Positions 54,269 to 64,000 of a DNA stretch of 64,000 bases are shown piece after piece. Within the stretch, counting starts at the first letter, position 1, and each line of letters begins with the position of its first letter. The position numbers were made by a program, and so were the translations under genes. The stretch covers positions 1 through 64,000 of the forward strand of contig JAKSZP010017368.1 in NCBI GenBank assembly GCA_022478985.1. Reading direction: 5' to 3'. The notes beneath the pieces are model-generated. The model was not told the DNA's origin. It did no database searches and saw nothing but the letters and a program-made list of their open reading frames with translations. This DNA is from Massospora cicadina. Lineage: Eukaryota; Entomophthoromycota; Entomophthoromycetes; Entomophthorales; Entomophthoraceae.

Positions 54269-57200
54269 ATGATCAACATCGCGGGAGCTAAGGCCCCCAT
54301 GTCCCAGGCCAAAAAATGGCTTTCCTGAGCAATATCCCTGTGGACATCATGGCCGTCCGAGAACCCCACTGTCCACTGGGGGAGGAGGAGTTATGGTCAA
54401 CCATGCTCCTTCTGGCCAAATCCTTTTGGATGTACCACTGTGGGGTGTTAATTCAAACCAATTATAATCCTCCAGTGAATATCTGAAGCACATCCTCCCA
54501 CCTGGAGGGATGGCTGCTTCTAGTGGATCTCAAGTTTAATGGAGAAACTTTTGCCGTGGTGTGTGTATGCCCCAAATGATCTGAACAACCGCCAAAATTT
54601 TTTTCCAATATCCTCTCAATCCCTTTACCTGAAGCAACGTTTTTCGCAGGAGATTTCAACTGCTGGCTAAACACCATTACCGTCCACTGGCCCAAGTCTA
54701 AGGCTATACCCCGCGGCCACATAGAACTATGCATACTAAAGGCAACACTGGGCCTGTGTGACACCATTCCCAAACAAGCCCCCACCCTGGCCAACATGAT
54801 GAGGCCCCACCACAACAATAACCAGCTGGTCTCAATGACCCAGATTGACCTGATGCTTTCCCCTATAGACTTCTATCACCGGGTATCAGATTTTACAACA
54901 ACAATTATCCCTTTCTCTGACCACTGGATGGTCTCAATAGCATTATCATCCTCAGAAAAATACCAAAAGCCACCAACCTGGCACAGAGTTCACCCAAGCA
55001 CCATCCATCTTTCGGAGCTTTAACTTTGTATTGAGATGGTGCTAACAACACAGCAAGAAAGATGACCACCCAACGGGAACCCTATCATAAAAGTGGGAAA
55101 TATTCAAAGCTCGAGCAACCAAGAAAGCCTGCCACCTGAGCTCCAGAAAAACAGCCGCGATGTCCACAACATTCAACAAGGCTATCAGAAAGCTTCAGCA
55201 CTTAGAAAACAACACACCTCACGAGGGATACAGCCCCCAATGGGGCCACCTGTGGTTCCAGCTATCTACATAGGTAAACTCCCTCTTTAGAAAACACCAA
55301 CACTACACTAAAGTATGCTACAAATCAAAATACATTCTATCTGGCGAAACTCACATGGCCCAATTCTTCCGCCATTCTAAACCAATTTCAACTTTGGCAA
55401 CTTGCACACAGGTCCACCGAGCAGACGACACTCTGGCGTCCACATCATCCAAAATATTGGCCGAATTACACCAATTTTAAACCGACCTGTACATGGCGGA
55501 TTTCGCATCACCTAGAGAAATTGAAAAATTTTATTATCCATTAATATTGACACTATAGCTGATCAACCAGACCTTGCTGCACCCATCGCTAAAGATGAAC
55601 TATGGGAGGTAATAAGATAAACTCCGTGCAACAAGTCCCATGGCCTAATGGCCTTCCATATGAATTTTTCTAAAAAATATTTTGACTATATCGCACCAAT
55701 ACTACTGGCAACTATGAACAAGTGCCTGGAGGACACAACCCTTCTACCTGGCGGCCAACATGCATATGTGGTCACACTCTTCAAAAAAGGAGACCAGGCA
55801 GACCTAAACAACTGGCGTCCAATCGCTCTCACCAATACTGACACCAAAATACTAACTAAGATCTTAGCTAAGCGTCAGGGTTGCATTGCCCAGACAACCC
55901 TCTCACACCATCAATTTGGTTTCATCCCAAACCGCTTAATTTGGGATAACATCCACATAGTTGCCAATATCTGCCAATCCAACCCCACAGGCGCCCTTGC
56001 TTTCCTGGACCAAAAGAAAGCATATGACCGAGTGCACTGGGGTTACCTAGAACAGTTTCTAAAAGCTTTCAACCTACCACCCCGTTTTACAAACTAGGCG
56101 CTCCTCCTAACACGCTCAGCCAGGTTTGCAATCAGACCCCAGGTTTCCTAACTGACACCATCACCCCCAAAGGGACCTCAAACAGGGTGACCCACTTAGC
56201 GCCCTACTATACAATTTTACCCTTGACCCTCTCCTCCGCATTTTAAACTCAAAGCTCACTGGAATCAGGTTGGAGGGACAACTAAGAACCAAAATGCTCA
56301 CCTTTGCTAACGACTGCGTTGTTGGAGTCTCAGGCAATAGGGATGCCAGGGCGATTGAGCGCATTATTCACCAGTATAAGTCAGCGAGTAACGCCATGCT
56401 AAACAAACAGAAAACAGAGGTAATTGTTATGGGCAAATTCAGTTCAAACTGGGCAGCACCCTCCCACCACCACACAAACCAACCAACCACACATCCAACC
56501 ACACAACAACGATCCAAGCCAGTAAAACCACATTGTTTACCTTTTGCACACCACCCCGACACCAACCCAGTCCGTCATTTGGGCATATGGCTCGAAGCTG
56601 GTGGATATGCACTTGACACCATTGAAACCAACATTTTGGACAACATTATAAAAAGAAATACATGTATGCGGAGGAGTAAAGATAGTTTAACCAGTAGAGT
56701 TGTGTTAGCCAACTCCCTGATCTTATCAAAGTTATGGTTTGCTGCCCACGCGGTTCCCTTCTCCGCCAACTTTACCAACGCAGTCTACAATCTCCTGCAG
56801 AACTGTCTGTGGTCTAGATACCGCACACCAGTCAGGCTGGAAACATGTACGGCCACGGAAGAAAGGTGGGATGGGGCTGCTCAACTTCACATAACGAGCA
56901 ACGCAAATCTTTAGCTATTAGATAGCTCTGACAACGTCACCCAAACCACCATCTCCCCACTGGGCTAAGGAAGCGCAAACTAACTTCGCAAGGGCACTAC
57001 ATTTGAGGTGCCCCTTTAACCCTGCAACTCTGATGAAGTACCTTGCAACACATCCAACCACCACCGGACCGCACAACATTAACCAATATTTTAAACGCAT
57101 CCTGTACAACCTAAGACAAGGGGATTGGAGCTTCTCCTATATACAGCAATCCGAAGACATTCACCCTCAAACTGGTTACATGCAACTCCACAGGGGACAA

Positions 57201-57840
57201 ATGGTGACTAACGCTTGCCCCACTACCATCCTTTCCTATATCACGGATTGACTACCTAGAATACCAAGACGTCCCATATGACATGTGCACCCATAAACAG
57301 TTGTGGGACCTCGTCACCTGCCCTCTCTTATCCCCACAAGTATGCTCCACAGTGTGGCGATACATGCGCCATACGTTTAGAACAGCTGACTGCACCTTCT
57401 CAATGTTCAAGATATGCGCCATCTGCGGCGGACCCAAATCACTAGCACACCACCTGGAAGAGTGCCTGCCATCCGCGCATATCTGGGCCAACGTGATGCA
57501 CTTGTTTCGACAATCATTAACAGCTGAATTCTGACTATCCCGCGATATCCTGGCACTCAACATGGCCTCGCCTATCCCCCTGACGCTAAGGGCTCTAATT
57601 GTGAGTGTTGCAATATGGTCCATTCACACAATTACCCTCGACGCTTTCAATGGGATCCTCCACAATTTCAACCAAGCCATCGTCAAGTTCCACAGCCATT
57701 TGGCCGACCACTTCCAAGCCTGGCTGTTTAGATCACTCCAACACAAATGGAAGAAACGGATGGGCGACTGGATTCCAATCTGGTTCCTTCGTTTTGTCAT
57801 TGAAAGCCTCACAGTCTTCATAGGCGGTACACCCTACTAG
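54269..57840 (+). pseudogene. LINE-B2 ORF2: endonuclease, reverse transcriptase, C-terminal CCHC
   Basis: The start MINIAGAKAPMSQAKK matches LNIAGLKAS of LINE-B1. The endonuclease has VDIMAVREPHC, VYAPND, FAGDFNCWLN, MTQIDLMLSP (Asp kept) and FSDHWMVSI. The reverse transcriptase has VTLFKKGDQADLNNWRPIAL, LDQKKAYDRVHW, then a TAG stop where LINE-B1 has Trp, LKQGDPLSALLYNF and MLTFANDCVVGVS. FADD is FAND (codon at 56309-56311). The C-terminus has CAICGGPKSLAHHLEEC. The last frame ends at 57840, about 190 bp before the element end. There are many breaks. Confidence 0.9.
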
Positions 57841-58046
57841 CCCCTGAGCTGCCATGCCACTTAAGGTCTAGTCATCCACCACCCGTGGCTCCTAGCCACA
57901 CCCAAGTGTGCCAAGTCGTATCTTTTGAGTTCCATTATTTCACGTTCTCTTCCCTTTTCTGTTTTCCATTTTCCACTTCCCTACATATCAGATGTGTCTG
58001 TCCCATAGTTTGCCATCCTTGAATAAATAAAAAATGACATTAGAAG

Positions 58047-58950
58047 TTTGTCCCAGCAGTTGAAAACTGCTTGGGAGACTTTACAACAATAAAAATTTGA
58101 TCCTGCTTAATTGGGGCCAAGTACTATAAGTACATTTGCTCCTTTAAACGAAAGGATTATCAACTTCTAAATTTCCACTAAGTTCCCCAATGGTATGCTC
58201 ACATGTAGTGAGGTATTTCTTAGCAATCTACGACTTAGAAGGTACTAGCATCAGCTCTAGTAATACAAGGACACACCTTTCATTCATTAACACCAGTTGA
58301 GTTATCAAGCTTGATCCCTCATTAATGATACTATATCATTCAACCCAACCATTCTTTTCTAATATACAAATCTGAAACCATATATCTTGTTTGTTGGTTG
58401 ATGTTATAAGCACAAGGGGAACTCAACGTCTTATCATTATCAAGAATAATCCTAATAGTGTATAATGGCATCAAACTCTCAGTGGAGATGAGTGCTTAAT
58501 AAAAATTTATATCTTAGATACTTAGGGCTACTACCAAAGCGACTGTTGACAACTTTCAAACCAAGTGGAGAGTGAGGATTAGGCTCCGATGTATCAGGCA
58601 CATTGTGGTAATTTGATTGTTATTCCAGGTAGTGAGGAAGGCGAGGAGAAATTTTCATGAGTTTTATTAGGTTTATAGATGACATTTTTCTGAATCCATA
58701 GTTGATGAAAGCCAAGAAATATGTTTTTGTGATTTTAACTTTGATTTTAGGGTAGTGTAAGGAACATAGGTAACTTTGGTACTGTAATAACAGTAATCAA
58801 GTCAATAATTTTTTTTAAGATATAATCACAATTAACTTTTCTTTCCCATTGCAACTACTTTCCAACCAATTAATTCAAGACTGGTGGTTTAATAATCTAT
58901 ACTGGGGAGATGAGTGTGCACCAAAAGCAGGTTAAGTCTTGATAAACTTG
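58047..58950. other. AT-rich spacer, no gene recognised
   Basis: 0.9 kb between LINE-B2 and LINE-B4. No supported coding frame, repeat or RNA gene was seen. The 5' end of LINE-B4 is not sharply defined, so the right limit is approximate. Confidence 0.45.
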
Positions 58951-59129
58951 TAGAAAGACATAGGGCCAGCATTTAACCGCCCAAAGATATTAAACGCCCC
59001 AGTGATCCCAGCGGCCAAACCCTGAAAAAAAACCCATGTTAAGTAACTATCCAGAAAGTTTGGAATGGCAAAAAAGGAAACAATATTAAGACTTCTAATT
59101 GTCATCTCCTGTTGACAGTGGATCATTGG

Positions 59130-60285
59130 ATTTGAGTTTTCCTGGGAGTAAATTCATTGGCTCTTTAGGAAAAGTTCTGTAGAAGTGTACTCCACTTTTT
59201 CCTATCCGTTGTTTTTGTAGCACTGCATACTATTTCACAGGGTTATTTGAACCTTGGAGTTGAAACAGTGAAAGCTGCTAACACTGTTGTACAAGTGTTT
59301 ATTCTGTTCGACTTCTGGAAATTTAATGGGTGGTGGAAACAAAGCGCACGCATTGGACACAGTCAAACCAAATTTTTACAGTTGATTTCCCCCCTATACA
59401 GCATCTTTAGACGCCCTTGAGAGCCATCTTTCTGAAGGGCTAACCAAATATGGTGAAATCGTCTCCTTTGAAATGCAACGCTTTAAGCTTATGCTGACCT
59501 TTAGTATGGGTAAGGATATAGCTGTGATCACACCAACTCTGCGATTACAGAGAATTTGACTTAAATCCCCTGTACCACTATACTCATGATTAACATGAAG
59601 CAAACCCTCCCATTCCGGACTTTGGTGAACAGTGCACTTCCCATCTGCACTTTCTGCTGTGCGTTTGGCCACAAGGTGTCTTTTCCCTGTCAAAGAGGGC
59701 TTAAAATCATATGAAGATGTTCTGGATGTGATGGATGAACCTGCATCAGACTATAAGTAATTTAATGACACTACTATCACCTTTGGTTGGGGAGAAAATA
59801 AGTCAGTATGTCAAAGTTGATTCAGTGTCCCCTTAGGCGTTTAAGAAAGCCAAACAGGTACATAAAGCAGCAGCTAAGGCGGCGGCATCAGTGGCATCTT
59901 ACATCTCACTGGACCAGGTTCTAGATGACATGGCAGAAGTTTCTGCCACAACAAAATCTCAATTTACCAGCCAATCAGATTGTGCATACTAGCCCTCAGT
60001 CCAACAATCAGGGCTATTCATAACTATGCATGCAACCTGTGAACCAATTGAAATTGAATTTTCCCATTCAAGCTCTTTAAAATATATCTAACCTGAGGAT
60101 GGTGTACTGCAAGAAACCTATATTTAGGATAAGTCGCAACCTAAAAATAATAAAAGACTAAGAAATACTATTACGTTGGAATTAACTTACACTCCTGTAA
60201 TTGCATAAATTTTCAGTAAGACTGTGCAGGCGTCCAAGGAAAGTAAAGGGGTAGGGCCACCAGGCCTTTCCCTTGCTCCTGAGGC
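59130..60285 (+). pseudogene. LINE-B4 ORF1 remnant
   Basis: Fragments in several frames match LINE-B1 ORF1: YLNLGVETVKAANTVVQVF (cf. WLDLGFESKIAADEAAALRV), ETKRTHWTQSNQIFTVDFPP, then SLDALESHLSEGLTKYGEI and SFEMQRFKLMLTFSMGKDIA. This is the RRM-like block. The knuckle region near 59640 reads CTFCCAFGHKVSFPC after a shift. A basic Ala/Lys stretch follows (KAKQVHKAAAKAAAS). No continuous frame remains. Confidence 0.8.
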
Positions 60286-60288
60286 GCA

Positions 60289-63200
60289 ATGAGCGTCTCA
60301 ATATCAATAGGGACATTGAACATTGCTAAACTCAAGACCCCTCTGTCCCAGGCCTAGAAAATTAGTTTCCTAAAAACAACTTACCTTTGGACATCCTGGC
60401 GATACAGGAAACCTATTGTACACAAGGTTATGAGGAAGCATGGTTATGCATGATCCTCCCTATTTATTCATTTTTGGTCGCCAGACTGTGGTTTGTTAGC
60501 ACGGTTACCAGTAAATTAAATTTTTAACTCAAAACCCCTTTTCTAAATGGTCATATGCTGACTGTTATTTTCTTGTGGTGTGACAGTTACACACAATCAC
60601 TAATGTTTAAGCCCTGACCTGTGCACATGTTCCTTGGTAGTTTCTTTTAAACGTTGCTACTCTTCCCCTCTCTTCCAATACCTTTATAGTTAGCAATTTA
60701 GTTTTTTGACGAAATTAACCACTTGCTGATGGCCTTCCATGGTTGATCCCCTGCAGAGGCACATGTAGCATTTCATTATGAGGGCTACCTTGGGCCTTTA
60801 TGACACTCTTCCTAAGAACTCTCCTCTTTTTCTAAAATATCTCACCCCCATGTGCACAACTGGCAGTTTATATCTATATCTTGCATAGATTTCATTATTG
60901 CACCGTTGAGTTTTTGCACTCAAATATTACATTCCACTACAATCAAAACTGATTTCTCTGACCATAGAATTACTGATGTCTTCTTCTTTGTCATGATTGG
61001 TGGCACAGGTGCCAAAATGGAATAAACTTCGTCCACAAAATCTCGCTTTATCATGTTATTGCACTGGATAGATAACATGACATTGACACAGGAGTTTGTG
61101 ACTTCTTTCTGTGCCGATTATCTCACAACATGAACTGCTTTCAAAATACACACTCTACCACACACGTCACATGTTGTCACAGTGCTTTCGCGCTGCTATG
61201 GCATTTAGTCAAGCACACTTTAGCAAAAGTGGTTCAACTGTAGAGCAATGATCTTGCTGTAGGTTACGGCCCTTCTTGAAAATGTAAATAAGTTGAATTG
61301 CCATCCGCTTAGATGCATTGGTGAGGGAATACAAGCACCGCGTTTATATCTATTACAAAGCAAAAATATTATGGCAAACGAAATTTGTTCTGCCTATCTA
61401 GTCCGCATTTTTTAGCTTCTAAACATTACATGGCATGTAAACAGGATAGGCGGCTTAGCAAAACCATTACAGATAATCCAGAGGAAGTGTTCGCCAAGAT
61501 TCTATATTTTAATCTATGTTCTACAGGCCCAACCCTGTCAATCCAGCCAGAGTCAACTCATTCCTTAGTGGTGCACATATCCACACTGACACTCAATACC
61601 AAAACTTAATGATTCAATCACACACGATGAACTCTGTTTGCTGTTCATGGTACGCCACACAGGAAATGCCCATGTCCAGATATCATCTTTAATGAGATTT
61701 TAAAAAGTATTTTAAGAACATATCAAACCTTCTGTTAGTCTCAATGAACGAGTGCCCTTTAGAAACATACCTCTTTTCCTGGTGGCCAAGAGGTATATAC
61801 AATAAATTTGTCTAAAAAGGGGGATAAGCTGGATTTGCAAACTGACGCCCCATCTCTATTACTAAAACTGATTCCAAAATTTTCACAAAATTATGTCTAA
61901 CAGCCTTCTGGAAGTTGCCTCTATATTTAAATCCACTGAGCAAATTGGCTTTATTCCCAGGAGATTAATATAGGTTAACTTCCATACGGTAGCCACTGTC
62001 TACCAATATTCTGATAAGGGGTGCTTGTGTTCTTGGATCACAGAAAGCCTATGAGTGTCAACTGGGCTTACCTCAAGGCTTGACTTTATAAGTATCAATT
62101 TCCTTCTCGCTTCATGAATTTGGTGATGTTGCTTACTGAGCCAGCCACAATGGCAGTACGTGGCTCAGGTTTCCTGAATGATTTGGTTTGCCCTCAAATG
62201 ATCTCCATCAAACGGACCCTTTTTGTCTTCTTAAATATAACTTTAGCCTTGACCCACTCTACTGCAATCCAAATGTCCATCTTAATGGTGTTCATTGCAA
62301 GGCCAGCTGCCAGTCAGAATGCTAGCATTTGCTCATGGTTGTGTGGTTGGAGTCTAATGGCAATGATGCACGCATACTGGAAACCACGATTCAGGAGCAA
62401 TAAAGAGTTAGCAGTGCAGCTCTACATGCCAAAAAACCAAGATTTCCTTCTTTGTAAGTACCAATCTCACTGGTCACCTGCCACGATGCTCAGCATCATA
62501 TGCCTGCTTCTCAACCTTTTTTCGCTTCTCAAGGCAGTTACCTCATATCGCCCTCTTGTGATCCCTTTTGTTTCCAGGCCCAGTATAAGCCCAGTTCGCC
62601 ACTTGGGAGTATGGCTGGAAGAGGGAGGCTATGAAAACTCTAAGATGGAAAACAGCATTTTAGAAAAAGAAACAAAGTGCATCATCTCACTCAGAGGCTG
62701 CAAACTAGACTGACGGGCAGGGTAGTTGTTGTTAATTCTCTAATTCAGTCCATTGCTTGATTTGCTGCGCTCAGTATTGCTTTTTCTCCCTCCTTCTTTG
62801 CAACCCTCTATGCCCTAGTCCAAGGGTGGCCATGGTAAGCCGCACTCCCCTTGTGCTTCTGGAAGTCCTATTTGGTCCCCACCATAGTGAAGGAATGAAA
62901 TTGATAAACTACTTGGACCATGCTTTAGTATTCTAAGCTCCTGGTTTGCACAGGTGACTAATCCTACACTCCCAACCCAGCACTGGTCATTTGCTGCCCA
63001 GTCCAACTTTGCCAGTAATTTTCAGCTTTGTAATCTTTCATACCATAATTCTCTGCTTACCTACCTGTCTTCAAATTCCTCTTCTGCAGGCCCTCATGGA
63101 ACCCCTGCCCACTTCAAGTGGATCATACTTTCAATGCGGAGCGCAGAATGGAGGCTCAGCATCAGTGGTCACACCTCCTATTGGGTTATCACTAACCCTC

Positions 63201-63960
63201 TTTTTCCCAAACTGTTTGCGGGCAAGTTGTTTTGCACAACAAGGTACCTCATCATCCTCACACCATACTCCTCATTGACTATCTCGATATTCTGGACATC
63301 CCTTACTCTTTGGCCACCCAAAAAGCCATTTTGAGGTACAATACCATCCTCTTGTGCAGCCCAGGATTTGCTCTCATGTTTAGAGATTCCTGAAGAGGGT
63401 TTAACGCACTGAAGAGAAGTCCAATGTCTCTCATTCTTAATGCGTAGTGTGTGGCCATTATGGTTCTTTAGTCCACCTTTTGAAAGATTGTCCGCTTTCT
63501 AATGAGATCTGGTGTGAGTTATGTGTCTCTTTAGCCAGGACCCAACTCAAGCTTTCAGCCTTTCTAAGAACATCTTCGCTTTTTTATGAACTACCGCATC
63601 CAACTGTCACTTCATGCCTTAGTTGAAGTCATTGCTTTATAGACGATCCATATTATTGTATTATATGCTCTATCTGGAACTTCTCCCATTCTTTATGAAA
63701 CCATTCATCGCTTCCACTCCCACTTGAAAGACCATTTCCAAGCCTGCTTGTTTGGCCCTTTGTTAGAACGCCTTCGCCAGTTGGTTTCATTGTTGGTTTC
63801 ATATTTAGTTCTTACTGTCAAAACCTTTCCTTCTTTTGTGTTCATAATTGGTGCCGGACTTCCCTATCACCCGTCCTATTCCTTCCTCTAACGGTTTCAC
63901 TGGAAACAAGAGATAGCTTCAGCTCCTCTTGGGTACCTCACGATGTATCTTTGTGTTTCT
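60289..63960 (+). pseudogene. LINE-B4 ORF2 remnant
   Basis: The start MSVSISIGTLNIAKLKTPLS at 60289. Endonuclease traces include LDILAIQETYC, CIDFIIAPLSF and TDFSDHRITDV. Reverse-transcriptase traces include RPISITKTDSKIFTK, FMNLVMLLTEPATMAVRGSG and LAFAHGCVVGV, where the catalytic FADD has become FAHG. Then come VSRPSISPVRHLGVWLEEGG and LPTQHWSFAAQSNFAS. The C-terminal knuckle CVVCGHYGSLVHLLKDC near 63440 is intact. Stops and shifts are dense. Confidence 0.85.
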
Positions 63961-64000
63961 TTGTCGTTGCTAGACCAGAAGTGTCCATCCCATGGTTGGC

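Larger units (their letters stand above)
46165..58032 (+). mobile_element. LINE-B2: full-length LINE-B copy interrupted by LINE-A
   Basis: The two parts, 46165-46675 and 53138-58032, form one LINE-B element of about 5.4 kb once LINE-A and one copy of its duplication are removed. ORF1 starts in the first part and continues in the second. The 3' end TGTCTGTCCCATAGTTTGCC...GAATAAATAAAA matches the LINE-B tail. It is more diverged than LINE-B1 and has more stops. Its polymerase motif is FAND, so it is inactive. Confidence 0.92.
58955..64000 (+). mobile_element. LINE-B4: near full-length, heavily decayed LINE-B, cut by window end
   Basis: Plus-strand sequence collinear with LINE-B1 from ORF1 to the 3' untranslated region. 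The window ends in AAGTGTCCATCCCATGGTTG and two or three more bases, about 25 nt before the LINE-B 3' end. The 5' limit is uncertain because the ORF1 start is decayed and the target-site duplication cannot be checked. It is among the most degenerate copies here. Confidence 0.83.

Noticed and set aside
1..64000. Search for tRNA, rRNA, CRISPR arrays, riboswitches, or bacterial operons and ribosome-binding sites
   Set aside because: No cloverleaf, rRNA core sequence or regular spacer-repeat array was seen, and the element content is eukaryotic.

Overview
The window is a block of transposable elements from a eukaryotic genome. I found no host gene, rRNA or tRNA gene, or CRISPR array. Everything I can identify is a retroelement: L1-type non-LTR retrotransposons (LINEs), Ty3/gypsy LTR retrotransposons, and small ORF1-only relatives of the LINEs. 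Most copies carry stops and frameshifts. The organism is not certain. The mix of chromodomain gypsy elements and several L1-like LINE lineages, plus several G-to-A losses of catalytic Asp in a CpA/TpG context, would suit a repeat-rich early-diverging fungus, but this is inference and other repeat-rich eukaryotes are possible. Family names (LINE-A, B, C, gypsy-1 to 3, half-LINE H1 to H3) are my own working labels.

Layout. 1-16240: an old minus-strand LINE-B copy (B3) runs off the left edge. It is broken by a complete gypsy-1 (805-8714, minus, 1.6-kb LTRs, 5-bp target-site duplication ATACC) and by a 5'-truncated plus-strand LINE-C (11251-14949, 17-bp duplication). 16241-30372: remains of minus-strand gypsy-2 are interrupted by plus-strand gypsy-3 (21047-30372, duplication ATAAC). 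The right LTR of gypsy-3 is in turn interrupted by half-LINE H1 (27783-29715). 30373-46150: AT-rich sequence with no recognised gene holds four LINE-machinery insertions with target-site duplications: a truncated LINE-B (31382-32264), H2 (32749-34655), the best-preserved full-length LINE-B1 (36484-41759) and H3 (43091-45044). H3 contains a 29-bp insertion made only of the LINE-A 3' end. 46165-58032: LINE-B2 (plus) is interrupted by a 6.4-kb LINE-A (46676-53122). About 58955-64000: LINE-B4 (plus) runs to the right edge, ending about 25 nt short of the expected 3' end.

How they work together. LINE-B has an ORF1 with an RRM-like segment and a CCHC knuckle, and an ORF2 with endonuclease, reverse transcriptase and a C-terminal CCHC. 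The half-LINEs keep an ORF1-like protein with the same RRM-like plus CCHC plan and begin with the same CTTTCTTT start; two of the three also end like LINE-B. They have target-site duplications but no endonuclease or reverse transcriptase, so they look like non-autonomous partners mobilised by a LINE-B-type enzyme. Nesting gives a relative order: LINE-B3 is older than gypsy-1 and LINE-C; gypsy-2 is older than gypsy-3, which is older than H1; H3 and LINE-B2 are older than LINE-A. Coordinates of insertions with duplications are good to a few bases; coding-region limits inside decayed copies are approximate.
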